Shown: positions 34,146 through 42,915 of the stretch, in pieces | How the letters are laid out: the number at the start of each line of letters is the position of its first letter | How positions within the stretch are numbered: position 1 is the first letter of the stretch | Assembly: GCF_004364285.1 (NCBI RefSeq) | Contig: NZ_SOBE01000006.1 | Location: forward strand, 62,001-126,000 | Reading direction: 5' to 3' | DNA length: 64,000 nt | DNA from: Frigoribacterium sp. PhB116 | Lineage (GTDB): Bacteria; Actinomycetota; Actinomycetes; Actinomycetales; Microbacteriaceae | Notes under the pieces: generated by a model | Seen by the model: only the letters and a program-made list of their open reading frames with translations | Database searches by the model: none | Told to the model about the DNA's origin: nothing | Translations under genes and position numbers: made by a program

Positions 34146-35672
34146 CTAGACGACCTCGGCCATCAGCGCCCCGCGCGGCGCCTGCACGCCGTCGATGCCG
34201 TCCCAGGCGGCGGCGAGCGCCGCGAGCGCCCTGTCGGTCTCGTCGTCCGGGTACGAGTAGGGCACCCGCAGGAACCGCTCGAACGCCCCGTCGACGCCGA
34301 ACATCGGCCCGGCCGCGAGCAGCAGCCCGTGCCGGCGGGCGGCGAGCACGAGCTGCGAGCTGACCGGTGCGCCGAGGCCCACCCACGTCGTGAGGCCGCC
34401 GGCCGGCGACGGCACGCTCCAGCCGGGGAACGCGCTGCGGAGGCCGGCGACGAGCCGGTCGCGACCGTGCCTCAGTTGTCGGGAGCGCGCCTCCAGCACG
34501 CCGTCCATGTCGCCGAGCAGGTCGGCGACGATCAGCTGCTCGAGCACCGGGGTGCCGAGGTCGCCGGCCGAGCGGGCGCGCACGAGGCGCTCGACGAGGG
34601 GTCGCTCGGCGCGGATCCAGCCGATCCGCAGCCCGCCCCAGAGCGACTTGCCGACCGAGCCGATCGTGACGGCGGGCCCGTAGGCCGCCATCGGCAGCGG
34701 CCGAGCAGCGGCGAGAACAGCGGCACCGGCACTGGTACCGGCACCAGCGCCAGCACCCGCACCCGCACCCGCACCGGGGAAGGAGGCGCCCCGCGGCCCC
34801 CCGACGACGAGCTCGGCCATCGTCTCGTCGGCGATCACGATCGTCCCCTCGTCCGCCGCGGCCTCGAGCACGCGCACCCGCTGCGCCTCGGGCATCGTCG
34901 CCCCGGTCGGGTTGTGGAAGTCGGGCATCAGGTAGGCGACGGGCGGGCTCGTGCGCCGCAGCGTCTGCAGCAGCGCCGACTCGTCCCACCCCTCGTCGAC
35001 GGTCACGCTGACGGGCGCGAGCCGGGCACCCGCGGCCCGCAGCGCCTCGAACGCGTGCGGATAGCCGGGGGTCTCGACGACGGCCCGGTCGCCGCGGCCG
35101 ACCAGGACCCGGGCCAGCAGGGCGATGGCGTGCTGGGCGCCGAGGGTGACGACGATCTGGTCGGCGCTCGTCTCGAGGCCACGGGCGCGGTAGCGGGCCG
35201 CGATCGCCTCGCGCAGCACCGGACGGCCGACGGTGTCGTAGCCGGGCTCGGAGAGGTAGGCGCCGAGGCGTCCCGCGGCTCGCTGCGCCGCCTCCGCGAT
35301 GCCGCCGACGGCGGGCATGGCCGCCTTGGTGAAGTCGAGCACGTCGCCCTCGGCGGCGGGCCGCGTCGACCGGACCTTCGCCTGGTCGGGCAGCCGCACG
35401 ACGCTGCCGCTCCCCCGCAGGCTCGTGACGTGGCCGGCGTCGCGCAGTGCGGCGTAGGCCGCGGCGACGGTCGTGCGGCTGACCCCGAGGTGCGTCGCGA
35501 GGTCGCGCTCGCTCGGCAGGCGCGTGCCCACCGAGAGCCGGCCGTCGAGCACGAGCAGGCGGATGCGGTCGGCGAGCGCGGCGTAGCCGGGCGACGAGGA
35601 GGCGCGCCACGAGTCGAGCAGCACCCCCAGCGCCCGCGACGACACGGCCGGTCCGCTCGTGACGATGCTCAT
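34146..35672 (-). CDS. MocR-type regulator (GntR winged helix plus aminotransferase fold)
   Basis: A 508-residue fusion. Residues 25-95 form a GntR winged helix (LPSERDLATHLGVSRTTVAAAY), and residues about 125-500 a fold-type I PLP domain with YLMPDFHNPTG, IVIADETMAEL and PLP lysine in SVGKSLWGGLRIGW. A Gly/Ala repeat run (about GAGAGAGAGAGA, near residue 290) inserts just before the PLP lysine region and is unusual. The neighbouring divergent gene is a YczE-family membrane protein, the pairing known for YczR-type MocR regulators, so this protein probably controls it. The ATG at 35672 has no clear ribosome-binding site. Confidence 0.85.
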   Translation of the reverse strand: MSIVTSGPAVSSRALGVLLDSWRASSSPGYAALADRIRLLVLDGRLSVGTRLPSERDLATHLGVSRTTVAAAYAALRDAGHVTSLRGSGSVVRLPDQAKVRSTRPAAEGDVLDFTKAAMPAVGGIAEAAQRAAGRLGAYLSEPGYDTVGRPVLREAIAARYRARGLETSADQIVVTLGAQHAIALLARVLVGRGDRAVVETPGYPHAFEALRAAGARLAPVSVTVDEGWDESALLQTLRRTSPPVAYLMPDFHNPTGATMPEAQRVRVLEAAADEGTIVIADETMAELVVGGPRGASFPGAGAGAGAGAGAGTSAGAAVLAAARPLPMAAYGPAVTIGSVGKSLWGGLRIGWIRAERPLVERLVRARSAGDLGTPVLEQLIVADLLGDMDGVLEARSRQLRHGRDRLVAGLRSAFPGWSVPSPAGGLTTWVGLGAPVSSQLVLAARRHGLLLAAGPMFGVDGAFERFLRVPYSYPDDETDRALAALAAAWDGIDGVQAPRGALMAEVV

Positions 35673-35703
35673 GCGACGACAGCTCTCATGCAGCCACACT
35701 AGG

Positions 35704-35743
35704 CCGATTGGACTCTTGCTACCAGGCCGCTCGCCCGATTGGA
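35704..35743 (+). promoter_or_regulatory. Direct repeats CCGATTGGA between MocR and yczE-like genes
   Basis: CCGATTGGA occurs at 35704-35712 and again at 35735-35743, 31 nt apart start to start (three helical turns). MocR-family operators are often direct repeats with ATTGGA-type cores, so this is a likely operator. Confidence 0.6.
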
Positions 35744-35750
35744 TCGGTCC

Positions 35751-36419
35751 ATGCTCCTCACCCGCCGCCTCCTGCAGCTCCTCGTCGGCCTCTTCCTCTA
35801 CGGCGTCGCCATCGCGCTGATGGTGCGCGCCGGCATCGGGGTCGCCCCGTGGGACGTGCTGACGCAGGGCATCGTGACGCAGACGGGCCTCGGCTTCGGC
35901 CTCGTCGTGTTCCTCACGAGCGTGCTCGTGCTGCTGCTCTGGATCCCCCTCCGACAGAGGCCGCGCTTCGGCACGATCGCCAACGCGCTGCTCGTCGGGC
36001 CCTTCGCCGACCTGGGCCTGCACGTGCTGCCGCAGCAGACGGTGTGGTGGGCGCAGGCCCTGACCTTCGCGCTCGGCCTGCTGCTGCTCGCCGCCGCGAG
36101 CGGCCTCTACATCGGCGCGGCGTTCGGGCCCGGTCCGCGCGACGGCCTGATGCTCGGCCTGCACCGCCGGTTCGGGGTCCGGGTCGGGGTGGCCCGTACA
36201 GCGATCGAGGTGACGGTGCTCGCGATCGGGTGGCTGCTGGGCGGCCAGGTCGGCATCGGCACGGCGCTCGAGGCCGTCCTGATCGGGCCGATGGTGGCCT
36301 TCGCGCTGCCGCTCTTCGCACCCCGTGCGACACGTGTAGCCGAACCCTCGACCGACTCGACCACCGCCTCCGGCACGACCACCGGCCCGGTCCCGACGAC
36401 CACCTCGACGGCCGCCTGA
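35751..36419 (+). CDS. YczE/YyaS-family membrane protein
   Basis: A 222-residue integral membrane protein with about five helices, starting LLTRRLLQLLVGLFLYGVAI and containing the family motif LMVRAGIGVAPWDVL and GPRDGLMLGLHRRFG. The last 35 residues are a Thr/Ser-rich tail. The family is of unknown transport role; members are regulated by MocR proteins and sit beside them, as here. I use the ATG at 35751; a TTG at 35739 overlaps the second CCGATTGGA repeat and is less likely. Confidence 0.82.
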   Translation: MLLTRRLLQLLVGLFLYGVAIALMVRAGIGVAPWDVLTQGIVTQTGLGFGLVVFLTSVLVLLLWIPLRQRPRFGTIANALLVGPFADLGLHVLPQQTVWWAQALTFALGLLLLAAASGLYIGAAFGPGPRDGLMLGLHRRFGVRVGVARTAIEVTVLAIGWLLGGQVGIGTALEAVLIGPMVAFALPLFAPRATRVAEPSTDSTTASGTTTGPVPTTTSTAA

Positions 36420-36450
36420 CGAATCGGGAATACGCCGTCGACGCCGCGAG

Positions 36451-36478
36451 TTGACAGGCCCTCGGCGCGGAGTAGAGT
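36451..36478 (+). promoter_or_regulatory. Promoter of the APC permease gene (leaderless)
   Basis: A perfect -35 TTGACA (36451-36456) and -10 TAGAGT (36473-36478) are spaced by 16 nt. The -10 ends 8 nt before the GTG at 36487, so no leader is expected. Confidence 0.6.
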
Positions 36479-36486
36479 CGCCGCTC

Positions 36487-38775
36487 GTGACTGACGACAC
36501 CAGGTCGCCGAAGCGGTGGCTGATCGGTGAACCCCTCCCCTCGGAGAAGCTCGAGGGCCAGCTGCTCCCGAAGCACCTCGCCCTCCCGATCTTCGCCAGC
36601 GACCCGCTGAGCTCCGTGGCGTACGCGCCGCAGGAGCTGCTGATGATCCTGCTGATCGGCGGGCTCGGGTTCCTCACGCTCGCGCCGTGGGTCGCGGTCG
36701 CGGTCGTCGTGCTGCTGCTCGTCGTCGTGGCGTCGTACCGCCAGCTGATCAAGGCCTACCCCTCAGGAGGCGGCGACTACGAGGTCGCCCACCGCAACCT
36801 CGGCGAGAAGGCCGGCCTCGTCGTGGCCTCCGCCCTGCTGGTCGACTACGTGATGACGGTCGCCGTGTCGGTCGCGTCGGGCGTGGACAACATCATCTCG
36901 GCCGTGCCCGAGCTGGCGCCGGTCCGGGTCGAGCTGGCGATCTTCTTCGTCATCGCGCTGGCCGCGGTGAACCTCCGCGGCGTGCGCGAGTCGAGCAAGG
37001 CCTTCGCCGTGCCGACCTACCTCTTCGTGTCGAGCGTCTTCGTCATGATCGTGATCGCGCTCGTCCGCACCGCCCTCGGCGACCCGCCGGTGGCCGAGAG
37101 CGCCGGGTACACGGTCCAGGCCGACCAGCTGACGCAGGCCGCCTTCATCCTGTTGCTGCTGCGCGCCTTCTCGAGCGGCTGCTCGGCCCTCACCGGCGTC
37201 GAGGCGATCGCCAACGGCGTGCCCGCGTTCCGCCGGCCCAAGGTGCAGAACGCCCAGAAGACGCTCGTGCTGATGGGCAGCATCGCCATCGTGCTGTTCG
37301 CCGGGCTGGTCGCCGTGGCCCTGATCGCGAAGGTGCACTACGCCGAGGACGCCTGCGACCTGCAGGGCTTCGTCGACTGCGAGGGCACCCCGCAGCGCAG
37401 CCTGATCGCCCAGATCGCCAGCGCCGTGTTCGGCGGCTCGCTGTTCGGCATCCCCTTCTACCTGATCCAGGCGTGCACGGCGGCGGTGCTGCTGCTGGCC
37501 GCCAACACGGCGTTCAACGGGTTCCCGCTGCTCGGCTCGATCCTGGCCCGCGACCAGTACGCCCCCAAGGCGCTCAACACCCGCGGCGACCGCCTCATCT
37601 ACTCGAACGGCGTCATCGTCCTGGCGCTCGTCGCCTGCGCGATCCTGCTCGTCTACCAGGCCAGCGTCACCGGGCTGATCCAGCTCTACATCATCGGCGT
37701 CTTCGTGTCGTTCACGCTCGGGCAGACCGGCATGGTCGTGCACTGGACCCGCATGCTGCGTGAGGGCTGCGCCGACCGTGGCGCCGTCTACCGTGCCCGG
37801 GGCATCAACGCCTTCGGGGCCCTGCTCACCGCCTCCGTGCTGATCGTCGTGACCGTGACGAAGTTCACCCACGGAGCGTGGCTGGTGTTCGTGATCATGC
37901 CGATCCTGTTCACGCTGATGCTCGGCGTGAACCGCTACTACCGCGACGTCCGGGTCGAGATCGAGCCCGACGCGACGACGCAGTTCGGCTCGCACGGCGA
38001 CCACGCGATCGTGCTCGTCGGCACGATGCAGAAGCCGGTGCTCAAGGCACTCGACTACGCGATCGCCGCCCGGCACGAGTCGCTCGAGGCGATCCACGTC
38101 GGCATCGACGACGAGGCCACCGCGCTGCTGCAGCGGCAGTGGGCCGAGCAGGAGATCGAGGTGCCGCTCCGCATCGTCGCGTCGCCCTACCGCGACATCA
38201 GCATGCCGCTGATCAAGTACATCAAGGCGCACCGGGCCGAGCACGGCTCCGAGGTCGTGACGATCTACACGCCGATCTACATCGTCGGCCACTGGTGGGA
38301 GGCGGCGCTCCACAACCACAAGAGCCGCCGGATCCGCCAGAAGCTGATGCTCGTGCACGGCGTGACGATCTCGCTCGTGCCCTGGCTGCTCGACTCGTCC
38401 GAGATGCTCTACGGCCGCCGGTCGCGGCCGATCCCCGGCCAGGACCGTCGCGGCGAGCCCATCCGTCCCCTGCCCCGGCGCCCGCTCGGGCCGGCCGGGT
38501 CCGTGCCCGCAGGAGGCGCGGGTCCGGCCGGCAGGTCCGGCGCAGCCGTCGAGGGCGGTGCCGTCCACCGCGGCCTCGTGGTCGACGCGGAGCGCGACGC
38601 CCCCGGTGCCGACTCGACCGCCGCCCCCTCGGGCGAGGTCCACGCCCCTGGTCCGAAGCAGACGCCGCGTGCCCCCGGCAAGGGCCAGAACGTGGGGAAC
38701 GCCCGCCGTGGCGACGCGGCCCGGCGGGCCCGCTCGGCGGCCCGCAACGGCACGGGCCCCCGCCGCAAGAAGTAG
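36487..38775 (+). CDS. APC-superfamily permease
   Basis: A 762-residue amino-acid/polyamine/organocation permease with about twelve helices in residues 50-500, starting LPIFASDPLSSVAYAPQELLMILL. The C-terminal cytoplasmic region from about 500 to 650 includes GDHAIVLVGTMQKPVLKALD, a USP-like fold often found in such transporters. The final 100 residues are basic and disordered (ending RNGTGPRRKK). The substrate may be an amino acid or potassium; not decidable. The GTG at 36487 lies 8 nt after TAGAGT, indicating a leaderless mRNA. A 17-bp tandem repeat follows its stop. Confidence 0.85.
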   Translation: MTDDTRSPKRWLIGEPLPSEKLEGQLLPKHLALPIFASDPLSSVAYAPQELLMILLIGGLGFLTLAPWVAVAVVVLLLVVVASYRQLIKAYPSGGGDYEVAHRNLGEKAGLVVASALLVDYVMTVAVSVASGVDNIISAVPELAPVRVELAIFFVIALAAVNLRGVRESSKAFAVPTYLFVSSVFVMIVIALVRTALGDPPVAESAGYTVQADQLTQAAFILLLLRAFSSGCSALTGVEAIANGVPAFRRPKVQNAQKTLVLMGSIAIVLFAGLVAVALIAKVHYAEDACDLQGFVDCEGTPQRSLIAQIASAVFGGSLFGIPFYLIQACTAAVLLLAANTAFNGFPLLGSILARDQYAPKALNTRGDRLIYSNGVIVLALVACAILLVYQASVTGLIQLYIIGVFVSFTLGQTGMVVHWTRMLREGCADRGAVYRARGINAFGALLTASVLIVVTVTKFTHGAWLVFVIMPILFTLMLGVNRYYRDVRVEIEPDATTQFGSHGDHAIVLVGTMQKPVLKALDYAIAARHESLEAIHVGIDDEATALLQRQWAEQEIEVPLRIVASPYRDISMPLIKYIKAHRAEHGSEVVTIYTPIYIVGHWWEAALHNHKSRRIRQKLMLVHGVTISLVPWLLDSSEMLYGRRSRPIPGQDRRGEPIRPLPRRPLGPAGSVPAGGAGPAGRSGAAVEGGAVHRGLVVDAERDAPGADSTAAPSGEVHAPGPKQTPRAPGKGQNVGNARRGDAARRARSAARNGTGPRRKK

Positions 38776-39111
38776 CGCGCGGGCTGCGCCGGCGCCCGGC
38801 CCGCGCCGGCGCCCGGCCCGCACCGGCGCCCGGCCCGCGCCGGCGCCCGGGCCGCGCCGGCCGAACTGCGCGGAATGGGACGTGGTGGACGGGGGCCCAC
38901 GGCCATGTCGTCCCTTTTCGTCTGATCTCCCGCCGCGAGCAGGCGGCTGCGGCGGCTGAGGCGGCGGCGGAGCCTGGGCATCGTCTCGACATCGTCGACA
39001 CAGCCTGGACTGATGTATCACCCGCGAGATATCGTCGGATCGGCCCTCGAGAGACGAGGGCGAGCCTGCCCACCCGGGCGGGCACCCGCCGACGCATCCC
39101 GGAGCACCACC
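38776..39111. other. 336-bp non-coding stretch between APC permease and LCP genes
   Basis: No gene is seen. It begins with the 17-bp tandem array at 38786-38862 and contains the leader of the LCP gene with GGAG before its ATG. Confidence 0.6.
38786..38862. repeat. 17-bp tandem repeat in the 3' region of the APC permease gene
   Basis: Four consecutive 17-nt units begin at 38786, 38803, 38820 and 38837, with one mismatch in each of the last two, followed by a 9-nt partial unit. The unit is GCGCCGGCGCCCGGCCC. The array starts 10 nt after the stop codon and should fold strongly in RNA. Confidence 0.9.
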
Positions 39112-40248
39112 ATGGACGACCTCTCTGCCCTCGGGCTGGGCCGCGACGACGACGCGACCACCTCCTCCTCACCCGCCTCCTCAAGCGACGGCGAGCGCGA
39201 CGAGCGCGACGAGGGCCGCGGCCGCCGCGGCCGACGCAGGCCCCGCTCCCGTGCCGCCCGCGCCCTGATCGGGGTCAGCCTCGCGCTCGTCGCCCTGCTC
39301 GTGGTGGCAGGCGTCGCCGCCGGTGGGTTCGCGCTGCACCTGGCCTCGTCGTGGGACGACGCGACCACGAGCCTCGACGACGCGTTCCCCGCCGACGCCG
39401 ACCGGCCCGCCCCCGCGGACGACGGCTCGGTGAACGTGCTGCTGATGGGCTCCGACTCCCGGGGCGACGAGACGACGCTCGACGACGGGTCGCCCTCCGA
39501 CCAGCGCACGGACACGATGATGCTGCTGCACGTCGACGCCGACCGGCAGCACGCCTCGGTGATGTCGGTCATGCGCGACCTGTGGGTGCCGATCCCCGGC
39601 CGCGGCGAGGGCAAGGTCAACTCCGCCTTCGCGCGCGGCGGCAGCCCGCTCGCGGTGCAGACCGTCGAGCAGCTGCTCGGCGCACGCGTCGACCACGTGG
39701 CGATCATCGACTTCGACGGGTTCGCCGACATGACGACCGCGCTCGGCGGAGTCGACGTGGTGAGCGAGAAGGCGTTCCGCAGCACGGCGTCCGACCGCAG
39801 GTCCGCCCACGAGTACGTGCAGGGCGTCAACCACCTCGAGGGCGACTCCGCCCTCGCCTTCGTCCGCGAGCGCAGCGCGTTCGCCGACGCCGACTTCCAG
39901 CGGGTGGAGAACCAGCAGGCGTTCCTCGACGGCGTCCTCCGCACCCTCGTCAGCCGGGCGACCCTCACCGACCCGACGCGGGTCACCGGCTTCCTCGCCG
40001 CGACCGCGCCGCACGTCACGGTCGACGCCGACCTCGACGCCGGCACCCTCGTGGCGCTCGGGGCCGGCCTCCGTGGCCTGCGTCCCGACGACGTCGACTT
40101 CTTCACCGTCCCGACCGCCGGCACCGGCACCTCGGCCGACGGCCAGTCGATCGTCCTCCCCGACGACGCGGCGATCTCCGAGCTCCGCGACGCCCTCCGC
40201 GACGACCAGGTGCGAGCGTTCCTCGACGCCCGTGGGGCCCGCCCGTGA
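39112..40248 (+). CDS. LytR-CpsA-Psr (LCP) family cell-wall glycopolymer ligase
   Basis: A 378-residue protein: an acidic then basic cytoplasmic tail (residues 1-55), one transmembrane helix (about 57-80), and an LCP catalytic domain (about 105-300). It contains VLLMGSDSR, MMLLHVDADRQHASVMSVMR, KVNSAFARGG, FDGFADMTTALGGVDV and ALAFVRERSAFADADFQRVENQQ; the conserved Arg and Asp residues are present. LCP enzymes attach teichoic acid- or arabinogalactan-type polymers from a lipid carrier to peptidoglycan. The tail after 300 is polar. The ATG has GGAG upstream. Confidence 0.92.
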   Translation: MDDLSALGLGRDDDATTSSSPASSSDGERDERDEGRGRRGRRRPRSRAARALIGVSLALVALLVVAGVAAGGFALHLASSWDDATTSLDDAFPADADRPAPADDGSVNVLLMGSDSRGDETTLDDGSPSDQRTDTMMLLHVDADRQHASVMSVMRDLWVPIPGRGEGKVNSAFARGGSPLAVQTVEQLLGARVDHVAIIDFDGFADMTTALGGVDVVSEKAFRSTASDRRSAHEYVQGVNHLEGDSALAFVRERSAFADADFQRVENQQAFLDGVLRTLVSRATLTDPTRVTGFLAATAPHVTVDADLDAGTLVALGAGLRGLRPDDVDFFTVPTAGTGTSADGQSIVLPDDAAISELRDALRDDQVRAFLDARGARP

Positions 40249-40275
40249 CAGGCCGTCAGGGCTGGGGGCACATGC

Positions 40276-40281
40276 TAAGAT
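40276..40281 (+). promoter_or_regulatory. -10 hexamer TAAGAT for the DUF3073 gene
   Basis: TAAGAT lies in front of an approximately 80-nt leader of the DUF3073 gene. A -35 at the right distance is not clear. Confidence 0.4.
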
Positions 40282-40365
40282 CGATGCAGTTTTGCAACGT
40301 CACCTGTCGGTAGTTCCCGGTTCGTCCGACACCGTTTCCGGGCCGAATTCACGAGGGGGTCACGC

Positions 40366-40584
40366 ATGGGGCGCGGCCGTCAAAAAGCCAAGCACACCAA
40401 GGTCGCCAGAGAGCTGAAGTACTTCAGCCCTGACACCAACTACGGTGCGCTCGAAAAAGAGCTTGCGACCAAGAGCGATTCCGACGAGTACGTCGACCGG
40501 TGGGCCGACGACTTCGAGGACGACTCCGACGTGGACACCGACCTCGACGAGGGTGCGGACGACCACCAGAGCAAGAGCGCCTAG
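40366..40584 (+). CDS. DUF3073 protein
   Basis: A 72-residue protein of the DUF3073 family found across actinobacteria. It starts with the characteristic basic MGRGRQKAKHTKVARELKYFS and ends in an acidic tail rich in Asp and Glu. The function is unknown; the basic head suggests nucleic acid or ribosome contact, which is inference. Its base composition is slightly lower in G+C than its neighbours, as is usual for highly expressed short genes. It is followed closely by a VOC protein. Confidence 0.92.
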   Translation: MGRGRQKAKHTKVARELKYFSPDTNYGALEKELATKSDSDEYVDRWADDFEDDSDVDTDLDEGADDHQSKSA

Positions 40585-40592
40585 GCGCGACC

Positions 40593-40949
40593 ATGTCGCT
40601 CGAGTGGGAACAGGTCGTCGTCGACGCTCTCGACCCTGACGCGCTCGCCGCCTGGTGGCGCGAGGCGCTCGGCTGGGTCGACATCAGCGAGCCGGGCGAC
40701 GAGCCCGAGCTGCGGTCGGCCCCCGACTCGCTCCCCGGGCTGCTGTTCGTGCACGTGCCCGAGCCCAAGACCGTCAAGGACCGGCTGCACCTCGACTTCC
40801 GTCCGGACGACCAGGCGGCCGAGGTCGCGCGGCTCGAGGCCCTCGGTGCCGTGCGCGTCGACGTCGGCCAGGCCGACGCCTCCTGGGTGGTGCTCGCCGA
40901 CCCCGAGGGCAACGAGTTCTGCGTGCTCGGCTCGCGCCGCACCTCCTAG
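40593..40949 (+). CDS. Glyoxalase/VOC-fold protein
   Basis: A 118-residue single-domain protein with two beta-alpha-beta-beta-beta units. MSLEWEQVVVDALDPDALAAWW begins the first, LHLDFRPDD the middle, and WVVLADPEGNEFCVLG ends it, all classic of the glyoxalase-like family. The metal-binding pattern is incomplete, so catalytic activity is not certain. The ATG is 8 nt after the DUF3073 stop, so co-transcription is likely. Confidence 0.85.
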   Translation: MSLEWEQVVVDALDPDALAAWWREALGWVDISEPGDEPELRSAPDSLPGLLFVHVPEPKTVKDRLHLDFRPDDQAAEVARLEALGAVRVDVGQADASWVVLADPEGNEFCVLGSRRTS

Positions 40950-41016
40950 CGCCCGTCGCGCGCACCGTCTCCGGTCGCGAGCATCCGCAGCGCCGAGGAG
41001 GCACCGGCCCGGTCCG

Positions 41017-41202
41017 CTAGCCGACGAGCTGCCCCAGCACGGGCATCAGGCCCATCGCGACGACGAGCACGAGCCCGCCCGCGGTGAGGAACGCCACGCG
41101 CTTGCCGCCGGTCACGGGCGAGACGCCTCGCCGGGGAGCCGGGGTGAGGGGCACGCGGGTGACGCGTGCGACCGGGAGGCTGGTGGGGGTGTGAGTGGTC
41201 AT
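41017..41202 (-). CDS. Small single-pass membrane protein
   Basis: A 61-residue protein with a polar N-terminal half (MTTHTPTSLPVARVTRVPL) and one hydrophobic helix near residues 36-59 (VAFLTAGGLVLVVAMGLMPVL). The start has AAGGAG upstream, which supports a real gene. It is unlike any family that I recognise. Confidence 0.6.
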   Translation of the reverse strand: MTTHTPTSLPVARVTRVPLTPAPRRGVSPVTGGKRVAFLTAGGLVLVVAMGLMPVLGQLVG

Positions 41203-41277
41203 CTGGTCGACTCCTTCGTCGTCCGTGCCGACGTCGTCGTCGACTCCGCCCCGGAGGGCGTCTGCTGAGGATACGCC

Positions 41278-42915
41278 TCACGGACCGACAGTCGCCTCCC
41301 CGTCCCCGTCCCCGGGCAGGTCGAACGTGAAGTCGGGCACCTCGATGGTCGGCACCGCCGTCGGTGCGCGCGGGGGCTCCGAGCCGAAGTCGGGCATCCT
41401 CCCTGGGCCCGCGTCCTGCTCCTGCCGCTCGCGCTCCTCACGCTCCTCCCGTCGTTCCTGCTGCTGTCGACGCAGGGCGTCGCGCGCCTCCGGCCCGCCC
41501 GGCGCCCCCACCCAGGTGAGCCCGCCCGGCCGCTCGGCCGCGCCTCCGGAGACCACCTCGGCGACGGGCCCGCCGAGGCCCAGCAGCAGGGCGAGCACGA
41601 CGGCCCCCGCCGACAGGCGTCGGAGCCCGACCGGGCCTGCGTCGTGACGCACCGCGACCAGCAGCGCGCCGGCCAGCGGGGCCGCGAGCGAGAGGCACGC
41701 GGCGGCCGCGACGAGCGGGTTCGCGACGAGCCCCGCCGCCCACAGCACGCCGACGACGAGGACGAGCCCTGCCCTCACGGCCACCACCGCGACGTCTGCC
41801 GCCCCCGGGCGCTGGTCGGTGTCGTCGGCGCCCTCGACCGACGACCGCTCGGCCGTCACCAGGCGCGCGGTCACCACGGCGCCCCCGACGGCCGAGGCGA
41901 CGGACGCGAGGAGGACCAGGGCCACGCCCGGCAGCCCCTCGCCGTCACCCGTGCCGAGCGCCAGGATCCCGGCGGCCGCGGCCGGAGGCGCCACGACGTC
42001 GGCGACCGTCTGCAGCCGACCTCCGCGGTCGGACCAGAGCACCCGCCTCACGAACGACCGCGGCACCTCGGCCAGCACCGCGCGCAGCACGCGCAGGGCA
42101 CCCCACACCAGGAAGACCAGTGGCGCCAGCAAGCCCAGGATGCCGGGGCTGACGGGCAGCCACACGGCTCCCAGCAGGGCCACGGTGGACACCGTCGGCG
42201 CGACGACGGCCGGTCGGTGGACGGCCCGGCGCACCGCCGCCTCCAGCCGCAGTCGCGTGGCGTCGTCGAGCGGGCTCAGCGCGGCGGCGGACCGCAACAG
42301 CCCTGCGGATGTGCCCGCCTCTGTGGTCGAGAGGCCGGCCAGCAGGACGAGGGCGTCCGGCTCGTGCGGGTCGAGGGCGAGGGCCCGGCGCAGGTGGGTC
42401 TCCGCGTTCGCCGGGTCGTCGACCCGGTCGAGCACGCCCGCGACGACGTGCGCGAGGGGCAGGTCGGGCGCGAGCCGGAGCGCCTCCTCCACCGACGGCC
42501 GTGCCCGGTCGCGGTCCGCTCGTGTGGCCGTGGCGTCGTACCCGGCCGCCAGCCCCACGATGAGGTGCGCCCGGGTGGAGTCCGGATCGAGGCGCAGGGC
42601 CACCCGGGCCGTCTCGGCCGCCCGCCGGATGCCGTCCCCGGGCATCTTCAGCTGCACGCGGGCGAGGGCCACCAGCGGCTCCGCCGACTCCGGCAGCACG
42701 GCCACCGCCTCGCGGGCCGTCGCCTGCGCCTCTTCGAGCGACCCGTCCGCCGCGAGCGCGTCGGTCAGGGCCAGCAGGAGGCGCGGGTCGCCGGGCGCTC
42801 CGGCGAGCGCCGCACGCAGCAGGCCCACCGCGCGCCCCGGTCCGCTCGTCACGGTCGCGACCTGCGCCTCCCGCACCGCCTTCTCGACGGGGTCGACGCC
42901 CTCGGGGCCGCTCAC
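41278..42915 (-). CDS. TPR-repeat membrane protein
   Basis: A 545-residue protein. Residues about 20-215 form TPR-type helical repeats (LLALTDALAADGSLEEAQA, RVALRLDPDSTRAHLIVG, LRRALALDPHEPDALVLL). Six to seven hydrophobic segments follow, and the tail of about 75 residues is Glu/Arg-rich and then Pro-rich. It is the third gene of the AAA-TPR-TPR unit; its GTG start at 42915 overlaps the previous stop by 4 nt. It resembles the preceding gene and probably arose by duplication. Function unknown; it could be a membrane anchor for the ATPase. Confidence 0.75.
   Translation of the reverse strand: MSGPEGVDPVEKAVREAQVATVTSGPGRAVGLLRAALAGAPGDPRLLLALTDALAADGSLEEAQATAREAVAVLPESAEPLVALARVQLKMPGDGIRRAAETARVALRLDPDSTRAHLIVGLAAGYDATATRADRDRARPSVEEALRLAPDLPLAHVVAGVLDRVDDPANAETHLRRALALDPHEPDALVLLAGLSTTEAGTSAGLLRSAAALSPLDDATRLRLEAAVRRAVHRPAVVAPTVSTVALLGAVWLPVSPGILGLLAPLVFLVWGALRVLRAVLAEVPRSFVRRVLWSDRGGRLQTVADVVAPPAAAAGILALGTGDGEGLPGVALVLLASVASAVGGAVVTARLVTAERSSVEGADDTDQRPGAADVAVVAVRAGLVLVVGVLWAAGLVANPLVAAAACLSLAAPLAGALLVAVRHDAGPVGLRRLSAGAVVLALLLGLGGPVAEVVSGGAAERPGGLTWVGAPGGPEARDALRRQQQERREEREERERQEQDAGPGRMPDFGSEPPRAPTAVPTIEVPDFTFDLPGDGDGEATVGP

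Noticed and set aside
35681-35701. An alternative leaderless start of the MocR gene at the ATG at 35689 after TAGTGT
   Set aside because: That ATG is not in the frame of the regulator, so the start at 35672 is kept.
36763-39021. A 752-codon minus-strand frame opposite the APC permease
   Set aside because: It is low complexity with no recognisable fold, while the plus strand has a clear APC permease.
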